DNA from: Kribbella sp. VKM Ac-2568
GTDB taxonomy: Bacteria > Actinomycetota > Actinomycetes > Propionibacteriales > Kribbellaceae
NCBI RefSeq assembly: GCF_004345365.1
Contig: NZ_SLVF01000016.1
Location: 62,001 to 126,000, forward strand
Direction of reading: 5' to 3'
Length of the DNA: 64,000 bases
Shown here one piece after another: positions 18,097-24,979 of this stretch. The position numbers and the translations under genes are program-made. Within the stretch, counting starts at the first letter, position 1; every line of letters starts with the position of its first letter. Under the pieces are notes generated by a model. It was not told where the DNA came from, did not search any database, and saw only the letters and a list, made by a program, of their open reading frames with translations.

Positions 18097-18828
18097 ATGG
18101 GCGCCTTCAGCCGGATGCTCGTGTGGATCTCCGGAGCATCGGCCGGTATCGGGGCCGCTCTGGCGGCGACGATCCCCTTCGAGGCGGAGATCGTCGACCT
18201 CTCGCGACGCGGTGGTACGGCGGGGACACAGCACGTGGCGGTCGACCTCGCGGACCCCGAGTCGTGGCCGCTGGTCGAGGAGGACTTCACCCGTCGGCTG
18301 GCCGACTTCGACGGCGACCGGGTCGTCTTCGTGCACAACGCCGGCACCCTGACCCCGTTGGGACCCGCCGGGACGGTCGACACCGCGCAGTACACGCGGA
18401 ACGTGCTGCTGAACTCGGCGGCCGCGCAGGTCCTGGGACACGCCTTCCTGCAAGCGGTGGACGGCCGGGACTTCGAACAGCACCTGATGATGTTGACGTC
18501 CGGCGCCGCGCTCCGGCCTTACGAGGGCGAGTCGAGCTACTGCGCCGGCAAGGCCGCGGTGGACCAGTGGGTCCGATCCGTCGGATTGGAACAACAACGC
18601 CGAAAGCCTGGATGCAGGGTGATCTCCGTGGCGCCCGGCGCGGTCGACACCGCCATGCAGGAAGAACTCCGGGCGGCCGCTGACGAGCAGGTCCCGAACG
18701 CCCGCCGCTTCCGCGAACTCCAGGCGAGCGGCGGCCTCGCCAGACCCGAGGACGTCGCCCGCACCATCTGGTCCCTGCTCAACCGCGACGTGCAGAACGG
18801 CGCCGTCCTGCACATCCAGGACCTGTGA
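18097..18828 (+). CDS. Short-chain dehydrogenase/reductase
   Basis: 243 residues. Cofactor motif near the N-terminus is SGASAGIGAA (about 12-21), a variant of TGxxxGIG. Then HNAG (about 85-88), and catalytic Ser in MLTSGAA with Tyr and Lys in SYCAGKAAVDQW (about 148-159), followed by APGAVDT. It is an NAD(P)-dependent oxidoreductase of unknown substrate, close in type to sepiapterin-reductase/benzil-reductase-like SDRs. ATG at 18097 gives the longest form; the next ATG (18115) would remove six residues. It is convergent with the SGNH hydrolase gene. Confidence 0.88.
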   Translation: MGAFSRMLVWISGASAGIGAALAATIPFEAEIVDLSRRGGTAGTQHVAVDLADPESWPLVEEDFTRRLADFDGDRVVFVHNAGTLTPLGPAGTVDTAQYTRNVLLNSAAAQVLGHAFLQAVDGRDFEQHLMMLTSGAALRPYEGESSYCAGKAAVDQWVRSVGLEQQRRKPGCRVISVAPGAVDTAMQEELRAAADEQVPNARRFRELQASGGLARPEDVARTIWSLLNRDVQNGAVLHIQDL

Positions 18829-18840
18829 ACCAGTACTGCG

Positions 18841-19476
18841 TCACTGCGTGGCCAGGTCTTCGTAAATGGTCCACGCTGCCTCGCGGAGTTGGGCGGCAGT
18901 GGCTGCGTCGAGGCCCTTGACGGGGATGTCGATGTCGACGGGATGCTCGTTGAGGAGGGTGATGAGGAAGACGCAGGCGGCCAGGTAGCTGCCGGGGAGC
19001 GCGGGGTGGCTGTTGTCCGCGTCGTGGAGTCGCGGCTGGTCGTGGGTGGCGAGGAAACGTTCCCAGACCATGCCGACGGGGATCAGAGTGGCGCCGAGTT
19101 CAGCGGCGATGCCGGCGTAGGCGGTGGTCAACGCCTGCTGGGTTTCCGGAGCGTTCCTGCGCGCCCACGTCATGTACAACGCGGTCTGCGCGCCGGCGGC
19201 TTTGATGGCGGCATCGAAGTCCCGAACGCTGTCCTGCATCCGAGCCGCGTTCTTGACCGGCAGAGTGCTCTGCTCCTGCAGCACCACCACGTCATACCCG
19301 CCCTCGGCAATCGCCTCCAACGCAGTACCCGCGTTCAAATGCTGCCGAAGCGAGGCCCCACCCGCCGAGATCAACCGATGCTCGACCTCATGCCCCCGCA
19401 CCTTCGCAAGCGAAGCAACCAGCCCAGGCAGATTGTTCCGCGCCGTAAAGCTGTTCCCGACATAGAGGATCCGCAC
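18841..19476 (-). CDS. SGNH/GDSL-type hydrolase
   Basis: 211 residues. The N-terminal VGNSFTARNN (about 6-15) carries the nucleophile Ser in a variant GDS block. A block with Gly (ISAGGASLRQHL, near 38) and a C-terminal block D-N-S-H-P (about 155-159) complete the SGNH catalytic set. It is expected to cleave ester bonds in a lipid, sugar or acyl-carrier substrate. It starts with GTG at 19476, two bases after the adenylate-kinase stop, with no strong ribosome binding site, so translation is probably coupled. No signal peptide is present, indicating a cytoplasmic protein. Confidence 0.8.
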   Translation of the reverse strand: MRILYVGNSFTARNNLPGLVASLAKVRGHEVEHRLISAGGASLRQHLNAGTALEAIAEGGYDVVVLQEQSTLPVKNAARMQDSVRDFDAAIKAAGAQTALYMTWARRNAPETQQALTTAYAGIAAELGATLIPVGMVWERFLATHDQPRLHDADNSHPALPGSYLAACVFLITLLNEHPVDIDIPVKGLDAATAAQLREAAWTIYEDLATQ

Positions 19477-19478
19477 AG

Positions 19479-20051
19479 CTATGACAGTAGCGCCGCGGCA
19501 GCGATGATCCGCTGGTTTACCTCGGTGACGTCGCCTGAGCCGTTGACGGGGATGACCAGGTTGCGGGTGCGGTAGGCGTCGAGGACTGGGAGGGTGCGGG
19601 CGGTGTAGAGCTCGAGGCGGTGGCGGATGACTTCTTCGGTGTCGTCGGAGCGGTGTTGGGCGGCAGCTCGGGCGAGTAGGCGCTGGACGAGTTCGTCGGA
19701 ACCGACCTCCAGGACGACGGCCGCATCGAGCGGGTGGCGGTGCTCCGCGAGCAGGTCGTCGAGGACGCCGACCTGTTCCAGCGTGCGGGGATAGCCGTCC
19801 AGGACGAACCCCTCGCGGGTGTCGTCCGCGGAGAGGCGTTCGCGCACCATCTCGTTGGTCAGCTCGTCGGGCACGTACTCCCCCGAGTCGAGGTACTGCT
19901 TGACGCGCGCGCCGAGCTCCGTCCCGTCGGCCACTCCGGCCCGGAAGATGTCGCCGGTGGAGATGGCCGGTACGCCGAGCCGGTCGGCCAGGACCTTCGC
20001 CTGCGTCCCTTTGCCCGCCCCGGGCGGCCCCGTCAGGACAACGATCGCCAT
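19479..20051 (-). CDS. adk: Adenylate kinase (short-LID type)
   Basis: 190 residues. P-loop GPPGAGKGTQ (8-17), STGDIFRAG (about 31-39), FVLDGYPRTLEQ (about 82-93). The LID region is short (ARAAAQHRSDD, about 127-137) with no zinc cysteines. It interconverts ATP + AMP and 2 ADP. Actinomycetes normally keep the housekeeping adk beside secY in the ribosomal-protein cluster; here there are no ribosomal genes, so this is probably an additional paralogue. It is followed at once by an SGNH hydrolase. The paralogue status is inference. Confidence 0.88.
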   Translation of the reverse strand: MAIVVLTGPPGAGKGTQAKVLADRLGVPAISTGDIFRAGVADGTELGARVKQYLDSGEYVPDELTNEMVRERLSADDTREGFVLDGYPRTLEQVGVLDDLLAEHRHPLDAAVVLEVGSDELVQRLLARAAAQHRSDDTEEVIRHRLELYTARTLPVLDAYRTRNLVIPVNGSGDVTEVNQRIIAAAALLS

Positions 20052-20173
20052 CGATCCCCCTCAGGGTCACGCGGGCCGTTGCCCGCCGAGTGAATCCCCC
20101 AGGCTAGCGGCCCGGCCACCTCGATGACCGGTACGCGGTGTTTCGCGGAGCCTGCTCAGCCCGAGACGGGCCG

Positions 20174-21148
20174 CTACTTGCACGTCAGGTGGTAGTCGTA
20201 TTTGCCGCTGACGTTGTTCGGCTCGTCGACGACCAGGGCCTGGGTCAGTTCCACCCGGTCGGCGTTGTCGTCGAGGTCCACCTTGGTTTCGAGGATGCTG
20301 TCGCCTTCGGGGATCGTCTTCTCGATCGGTGCCGAGGGCGGGAAGATGTTCGATTCCCAGTGGTACTTGATCTTGGTCGCCGCGTCCGCCGTGACGGTGG
20401 CTCGCAACGTGAACGGCGCGGTGCAGAAGACGTTGCTGGACGAGGGCTCGACGAAGCTGACCTTGGTGATCTTCCCGTCGTCGCCGCGGAAGAGCACGAG
20501 CCAGGCGATCAGGGAGACCGCGACGATCAGAGCGGCCGCCAGAACCGGGGAGAAGGTCGGTCTTCCAGACGCAGGCGCAGCAACGGCCGCGCCTTCCGGG
20601 ACAGGTGGCGGACTGAGCGGGTACGGCGCTGGGGTGGCGTCGCCGACCGGGGTGGGCTCCAGGACGGGCTGTTGTTGCTGGGCCGGAGCCGTGACGGAGC
20701 GTAGGACGAAGGGCCTGGAGGACTCGACCATGAACCCGGACTCATCGGCAAGGAACCGCTGATAGGTCCGCAGCGCCTCCGCCCGGGCCGCGGCGAAGTC
20801 TGTCTGCTGGAGGTCGACGATGTCGGCGCCGCGACACACGAAGCCGTACAGGAGATCCAGCGGCCGCCCGAACTCGTCGGTCACCGAGCCACCGGCGGGA
20901 CTCCCGTCCAGATCAGCCGGGGTGAGCCGCTGCGTCAGGTAGACCACGGTCACGTCACCCGCCGCCAGCCCGTTGATCCGGGAGAACCTGGGTGCGCCCT
21001 CGGGTGGGAAGTCGCCGCTCGCGGCCTGCCCGAGGACGCCGTACTCGTTGCTCTGGACAAGGAAATCGGGAACCAGCAGGGACTGGTAGCCCTTGCGCCG
21101 ACCGCGCGCGACCAGGAAGACCCATCCGTGCACCGGGTGATCGGACAC
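20174..21148 (-). CDS. Single-pass membrane protein of a caspase-associated operon, unrecognised N-terminal domain
   Basis: 324 residues from GTG 21148, five bases after the caspase-gene stop. Residues 1-155 form a soluble alpha/beta domain beginning HGWVFLVARGRRKGYQSLLVP, with RINGLAAGDVTVVYLTQRL and a C-terminal LRTYQRFLADES helix. I do not recognise its family. A Gln/Pro-rich linker (155-200), one transmembrane helix (about 203-222, LIVAVSLIAWLVLFRG) and a C-terminal beta domain with Cys pairs (NVFCTAPFTLRATV ... YHLTCK) follow. The topology suggests a cytoplasmic N-domain and an external C-domain. It is probably a membrane partner, sensor or effector of the caspase system. Function unknown. 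Confidence 0.75.
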   Translation of the reverse strand: MSDHPVHGWVFLVARGRRKGYQSLLVPDFLVQSNEYGVLGQAASGDFPPEGAPRFSRINGLAAGDVTVVYLTQRLTPADLDGSPAGGSVTDEFGRPLDLLYGFVCRGADIVDLQQTDFAAARAEALRTYQRFLADESGFMVESSRPFVLRSVTAPAQQQQPVLEPTPVGDATPAPYPLSPPPVPEGAAVAAPASGRPTFSPVLAAALIVAVSLIAWLVLFRGDDGKITKVSFVEPSSSNVFCTAPFTLRATVTADAATKIKYHWESNIFPPSAPIEKTIPEGDSILETKVDLDDNADRVELTQALVVDEPNNVSGKYDYHLTCK

Positions 21149-21153
21149 TCGCC

Positions 21154-24100
21154 CTACCTTCCACTGAGCCGGGAGGCCGGAAGCCGCTTTTCCAGCCGCC
21201 CCAACTCCTCGCCGAACTCCGTCAGGACCCGGCCGCGGGCAGCCTCGATCGACTGCGCCTGCAGCCTGCCCTGCTGCCTGGCCCGCCCGGTGGCCCGGAT
21301 GTCCTCAGCCGTTGCCCCGGCCATCCAGTCGAGGAACATGCCCATCACGTCTTTGCCGGAGGATCCGCCGACCACGTCCTGGAGTTTCTGCCGGAGCGCC
21401 AGACCCGCGGGCAGGTTGACGAAATTCCCCAGCGACGTACGGGACTGCTCGTCGGAGAGGCCACGCCTGGATCGTGCTTCCTCGGCGAGGCGCGTGCGGG
21501 TCGGGGCGTCGAGCGACAACTCCACCTGGCGGAAGAGGTCCGGCAGGATCGCGGTGAGCGGGACCTCGACGTTGGTCGGGTTCATCTCGCCGTCGGGGAG
21601 CTTGAGGACGTGGCCCTCGTGATCCATCTGGGCGAAGTGGGGGCCGACGGCACTGACCGGGATCAGCCGGATGACCCGACTCCCCCAGGTGTGGGTCTCG
21701 ACCAGCGCGCGGAGGTGTGCGGTCTCGAGCAGTGCGTCTCGTACCAGGTCGAGACGGGTGTTCTCGTCCGCGTCCTCGGGTTCGCCGAAGCCGCGAACCA
21801 GGTCCCACTTGGTGAGGACGAAGTGGATCGGGCAGGATGCGCCGGCCATGATGCCGGTCATCGGCTGGATCTGGCTGCGGAAGTACCTGCGGCCGGCCGG
21901 CTCGTTGCGCAGGTACTGCAGGACGCGGTAGCCGTCGAGCATGCCGAGCAGACCGTGGGAGTTCCGGATCCGCCCTTCGAGGTCGCTCAGCGCGGTGGAA
22001 CCGGCCTCCTGCTCGGACTCCAGCAGTTCGCCGGCGTAGTCGAGGTAGCTGATCTTGAAGACCGTGTGCCTGACCCCGGCATCGAACGACACGCAGTCGA
22101 AGTCGAGCTCTCTTGTCTCACCGGTCCTGGTACCGCGGGGCCAGGGCTCGGAGGTGTCGCTGACCTCGTCGAACACCTTGCTGAGATACACGCGGTGCGC
22201 GGCGTTCGTCTCCAGGAAGTAGGAACGTCCTGGCATCGGCACGTTGACCGTGTGGAACATGCTCGACAGGTAGACGGTCTTGCCCGAACCGGCCACTCCC
22301 AGGGCAACCACGCGGAAGTGCGGGACGGCGACTTCCGCTGCGGTTGCAGCGCTTTCAGCCGTACGTCGTTCGCGCGGCGCCGGCGTACCGAGCAGTCGAG
22401 TGGCTCGTTCGGCTGGTTTCGCGGGTTGGCGGGGAGGTGCTGTGGGTCGGGGTAGTGGGGGGCGCGGGGACGCGGGTTGTGCCGGGGCGAACACGCGGGG
22501 GCGCAGGACGAACGCGTGGATCGTGGCGATCACCGCGAGCAGGATGAAGATCGGCATCACCTGGGCGTCCGAGCCCAGTCCGATCAGGAGGACGAGCCAG
22601 GCGAGTGAGTAGATCACCGCAGCCGTCCACAGCGCGCTTTCCTTGAGCTTGCTCGCCGCATGGATGAAGGGCGCGGGCGTCAACAGGCCGAGCGTCAGCA
22701 CTGGAATCAGAGCCCAGAGCACGGACCCAGCGCCAGGCTGAGCAGGCTTCGCTGGCTGAACGGGCTTGGCCGCCTCAACCGGCTTGGCCGGTTGAGTGGT
22801 CATGGCCGGTTGAGTGGTTTTGGCCGGTTGAGTGGGCTTGATCGGCTGCGTGGGCGTGGGTTGGGGCGAGTGCTGTGGCGGTGCGGTGGTGGCCGCAGGC
22901 TCTGGCGTTGTTATTGGCGTCGGAGGAGGAGTTGGCTGCGGTGCCGCTGCCGGCGTCGCGGCCGGCGGCGGCGTGGTGGGCGTCGGTGTCGCGGTCGGTG
23001 TCGGGACCTTCACTTCTGGAGTTGGCTCTGGCGGTGCCGGCCGCCGTACTGGTTCCGGCGGTGCCGGTTGCGGGGCTGCTGGTTCCGGCGGTGGCGGTGC
23101 TGGGGTTGCGGCGGGGGTGATGGTGGTGGTGACGGGGATGGTCAGTTCGCCGCTCGGACCTTTGAGGGTGACGGTTCCGGCGCGAGGGCCGGGGGTGGTG
23201 GTTTCGATGGTGACGGTGAAGCTTTCCGCGGCTTCCTGGAGGCGGATCCAGGAGTCGTCAGCGTGCGGGATGGCGGCCCGGGCGATCGGCGGCCCCAGCA
23301 GGTTGATGAGCTGCGCGGGGGATTCAGAGCCCTGCTCCACCGGCGGGAAGCGGACCTCGGCGTGGCTTGGGTGGAGAACCGCCTCAGCCAGGGCCGCCTT
23401 CGCCGGGTCGGCGACGTACTGGATATCCGTGCGGGCGATCTCGACCAGGGCCTCGTAGGCGCCGACCGCCGAGGGAAGGTTGTCGCTGAGCAGGCGGACG
23501 CGGAGTTCGCTGACCGCGCCGAGGCGGGAGAACATGTTCGGGTCCGTCATCGCGGCCTGCAGGTCAGCCGGGATCGGCATCGGCTTGATGCGCTTGCGCC
23601 GGCTTCTCGCCAGATACAGCTCGCCCTGCATCTCGACGTCGCGGCTCGGGGTCTGGTGCGGGGTCTGCGCGCGGACCCGGTCGAAGACGTAGTCGTACAG
23701 CTCGTTCAGCGAAACCCAGCCGTCCTCGTCGCGGTCGGCGTCGCCGGTCGCAAGCCCTTCCACCAGAGCCGTCGTGAAGACCGACGGCCGTTGGGTCTGG
23801 TCGTCGGCCAGCCGATCCCCTTCGAACGCGTACTCGATCGAGCTGGACGCCGTGATCACCGCCCGGCCGCGACCACCGCCGACCCGGTTCTCGGGGAAGC
23901 TGTCCGCCACGTTGACGTCCCCGGTCGACCGGACCGTCACTCCCTTACCGAAAGCCCCGCCGTAGCAGCAGTCCAGCAACAACACGATGCTCCGCGACCT
24001 GCTCGCCCGCATGCACCGCTGGACGAAGTCGGCCGAGATCGCGGTGGAGCTGAGCCGGTTCGGCCGGGTGTTCTTGGCCGCGAAGAACAGTTCGCCCGAC

Positions 24101-24360
24101 TCGCTCTTGAGACCGTGGCAGGAGAAGTGCAGCAGCAGTACATCGTCGGCGCGGCTGTCGGCGAGCAGGTCCTCGATGTGGGTCTGGATGACGTGCGCGG
24201 GCTGGTTGCGAACGGTCTCCACCTCGAAGGCGCCGATCTGCCGGTCGCCCAGCACCTCGGCCAGCGCTTCGGCGTCGGCCGCGGGAGACAGCAGGTGCCG
24301 CAGTCCCTCGTGGTCGTACTCGTCGTTGGCGACGATGAGGGCCTTGCGCCGGCCGTCCAT
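21154..24360 (-). CDS. Caspase-like peptidase fused to a membrane segment and a P-loop GTPase
   Basis: 1068 residues. Residues 1-240 are a peptidase C14 (caspase/metacaspase) domain with catalytic His in LLHFSCHG (His82) and Cys in LLLDCCYGG (Cys131/132). D209-E220 fit a canonical Ca-binding loop (DxDxDG.....E). Then comes a disordered Pro/Thr-rich linker (about 410-545), two or three membrane helices (about 546-622), and a GTPase-like domain: Walker A GVAGSGKT (about 686-693), DYAGE (near 773) and TKWD (near 848). It lies between an EACC1 gene (TGATG overlap) and a membrane protein. This arrangement resembles actinobacterial conflict systems; the direct substrate is unknown. Confidence 0.9.
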   Translation of the reverse strand: MDGRRKALIVANDEYDHEGLRHLLSPAADAEALAEVLGDRQIGAFEVETVRNQPAHVIQTHIEDLLADSRADDVLLLHFSCHGLKSESGELFFAAKNTRPNRLSSTAISADFVQRCMRASRSRSIVLLLDCCYGGAFGKGVTVRSTGDVNVADSFPENRVGGGRGRAVITASSSIEYAFEGDRLADDQTQRPSVFTTALVEGLATGDADRDEDGWVSLNELYDYVFDRVRAQTPHQTPSRDVEMQGELYLARSRRKRIKPMPIPADLQAAMTDPNMFSRLGAVSELRVRLLSDNLPSAVGAYEALVEIARTDIQYVADPAKAALAEAVLHPSHAEVRFPPVEQGSESPAQLINLLGPPIARAAIPHADDSWIRLQEAAESFTVTIETTTPGPRAGTVTLKGPSGELTIPVTTTITPAATPAPPPPEPAAPQPAPPEPVRRPAPPEPTPEVKVPTPTATPTPTTPPPAATPAAAPQPTPPPTPITTPEPAATTAPPQHSPQPTPTQPIKPTQPAKTTQPAMTTQPAKPVEAAKPVQPAKPAQPGAGSVLWALIPVLTLGLLTPAPFIHAASKLKESALWTAAVIYSLAWLVLLIGLGSDAQVMPIFILLAVIATIHAFVLRPRVFAPAQPASPRPPLPRPTAPPRQPAKPAERATRLLGTPAPRERRTAESAATAAEVAVPHFRVVALGVAGSGKTVYLSSMFHTVNVPMPGRSYFLETNAAHRVYLSKVFDEVSDTSEPWPRGTRTGETRELDFDCVSFDAGVRHTVFKISYLDYAGELLESEQEAGSTALSDLEGRIRNSHGLLGMLDGYRVLQYLRNEPAGRRYFRSQIQPMTGIMAGASCPIHFVLTKWDLVRGFGEPEDADENTRLDLVRDALLETAHLRALVETHTWGSRVIRLIPVSAVGPHFAQMDHEGHVLKLPDGEMNPTNVEVPLTAILPDLFRQVELSLDAPTRTRLAEEARSRRGLSDEQSRTSLGNFVNLPAGLALRQKLQDVVGGSSGKDVMGMFLDWMAGATAEDIRATGRARQQGRLQAQSIEAARGRVLTEFGEELGRLEKRLPASRLSGR

Positions 24361-24746
24361 CACTCGTCCTCGGGTCCCGCGTGCCTGTTGACGAACAACT
24401 CGATGAGCCGGGTCTGGTCCTTCTCCGACACTTCCGACAGCTCGAGTACGTCGCCGTCGAGCTCCAGCCGCACCGTCCGTTTGCTGCCGTCGCCCTGGGC
24501 GAGCCAGCCGCGGATCGCGGACACCACGTTCCGCACTCCCTGGGCGGTGCGAGTGAGGGTGATCAGCAGTCCACCGATCGCGATCGCGTCGATCGCGCGC
24601 GCACCCGGCGGCGGCGGACCGGCCCGCAGCGCGGTGACGTCCCCGACATCCAGCTGCACCAGTTCCTGCCGCAGATATCCCGTCAGCGTGTCCAGCCGCT
24701 CGGCATCGGCTCCAGACTCGGACAGCTGCACACGCAGCTCACTCAT
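24360..24746 (-). CDS. EACC1-like effector-associated constant component
   Basis: 128 residues. The order is a beta-alpha start (MSELRVQLSESGADAERL), a Pro-run loop (RAGPPPPGARA), a hydrophobic helix (IDAIAIGGLLITLTRTAQ) then WLAQGDGSKRTVRLELDGDVLELSEVSE and a C-terminal helix. This pattern matches the EACC1 family as I know it, a constant small partner of caspase, protease and NTPase effectors in actinobacterial conflict operons. ATG at 24746 follows GGGGGTGG; GTG at 24755 is an alternative. The stop overlaps the caspase start (TGATG), showing strict coupling. The assignment is from sequence pattern, not a database hit. Confidence 0.72.
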   Translation of the reverse strand: MSELRVQLSESGADAERLDTLTGYLRQELVQLDVGDVTALRAGPPPPGARAIDAIAIGGLLITLTRTAQGVRNVVSAIRGWLAQGDGSKRTVRLELDGDVLELSEVSEKDQTRLIELFVNRHAGPEDE

Positions 24747-24806
24747 CCGGGCCACCCCCTTCTCACTCAGTGGACCCGATTGCGCGACGATGGCCCCCCA
24801 CGTCGC

Positions 24807-24822
24807 GTGACGCCCACGTCAC
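24807..24822. promoter_or_regulatory. Inverted repeat upstream of the EACC1-caspase operon
   Basis: GTGACG-CCCA-CGTCAC, a perfect 6-bp-arm inverted repeat 61 bp before the EACC1 start. It lies in the 233-bp region shared with the divergent LuxR-type ATPase gene and is a likely operator for one or both. Confidence 0.45.
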
Positions 24823-24904
24823 CCAGGTTAGTCTCCTCACTACCTTCCCGCTACGCATCGTGAACCCTGGCCCGCAAGGCCGGAAGTGCCTGAAAATCCC
24901 CTTT

Positions 24905-24924
24905 CTCTGCCCGATCGGGCAGAG
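24905..24924. promoter_or_regulatory. Perfect 20-bp palindrome before LuxR-type ATPase gene
   Basis: CTCTGCCCGATCGGGCAGAG is a perfect palindrome 55 bp upstream of the GTG of the LuxR-type ATPase gene. It could be its own operator or a site for a dimeric regulator acting on the divergent conflict operon. Confidence 0.45.
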
Positions 24925-24979
24925 CCGGCCGCCAGCGATCCTCCTTCCGGTTTGAGCTGCGGCGGGTGATGCTGGTCGC

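Noticed and set aside
22660..24810. A 716-codon plus-strand frame antisense to the caspase gene
   Set aside because: Low-complexity Arg-rich translation, a mirror of the real gene.
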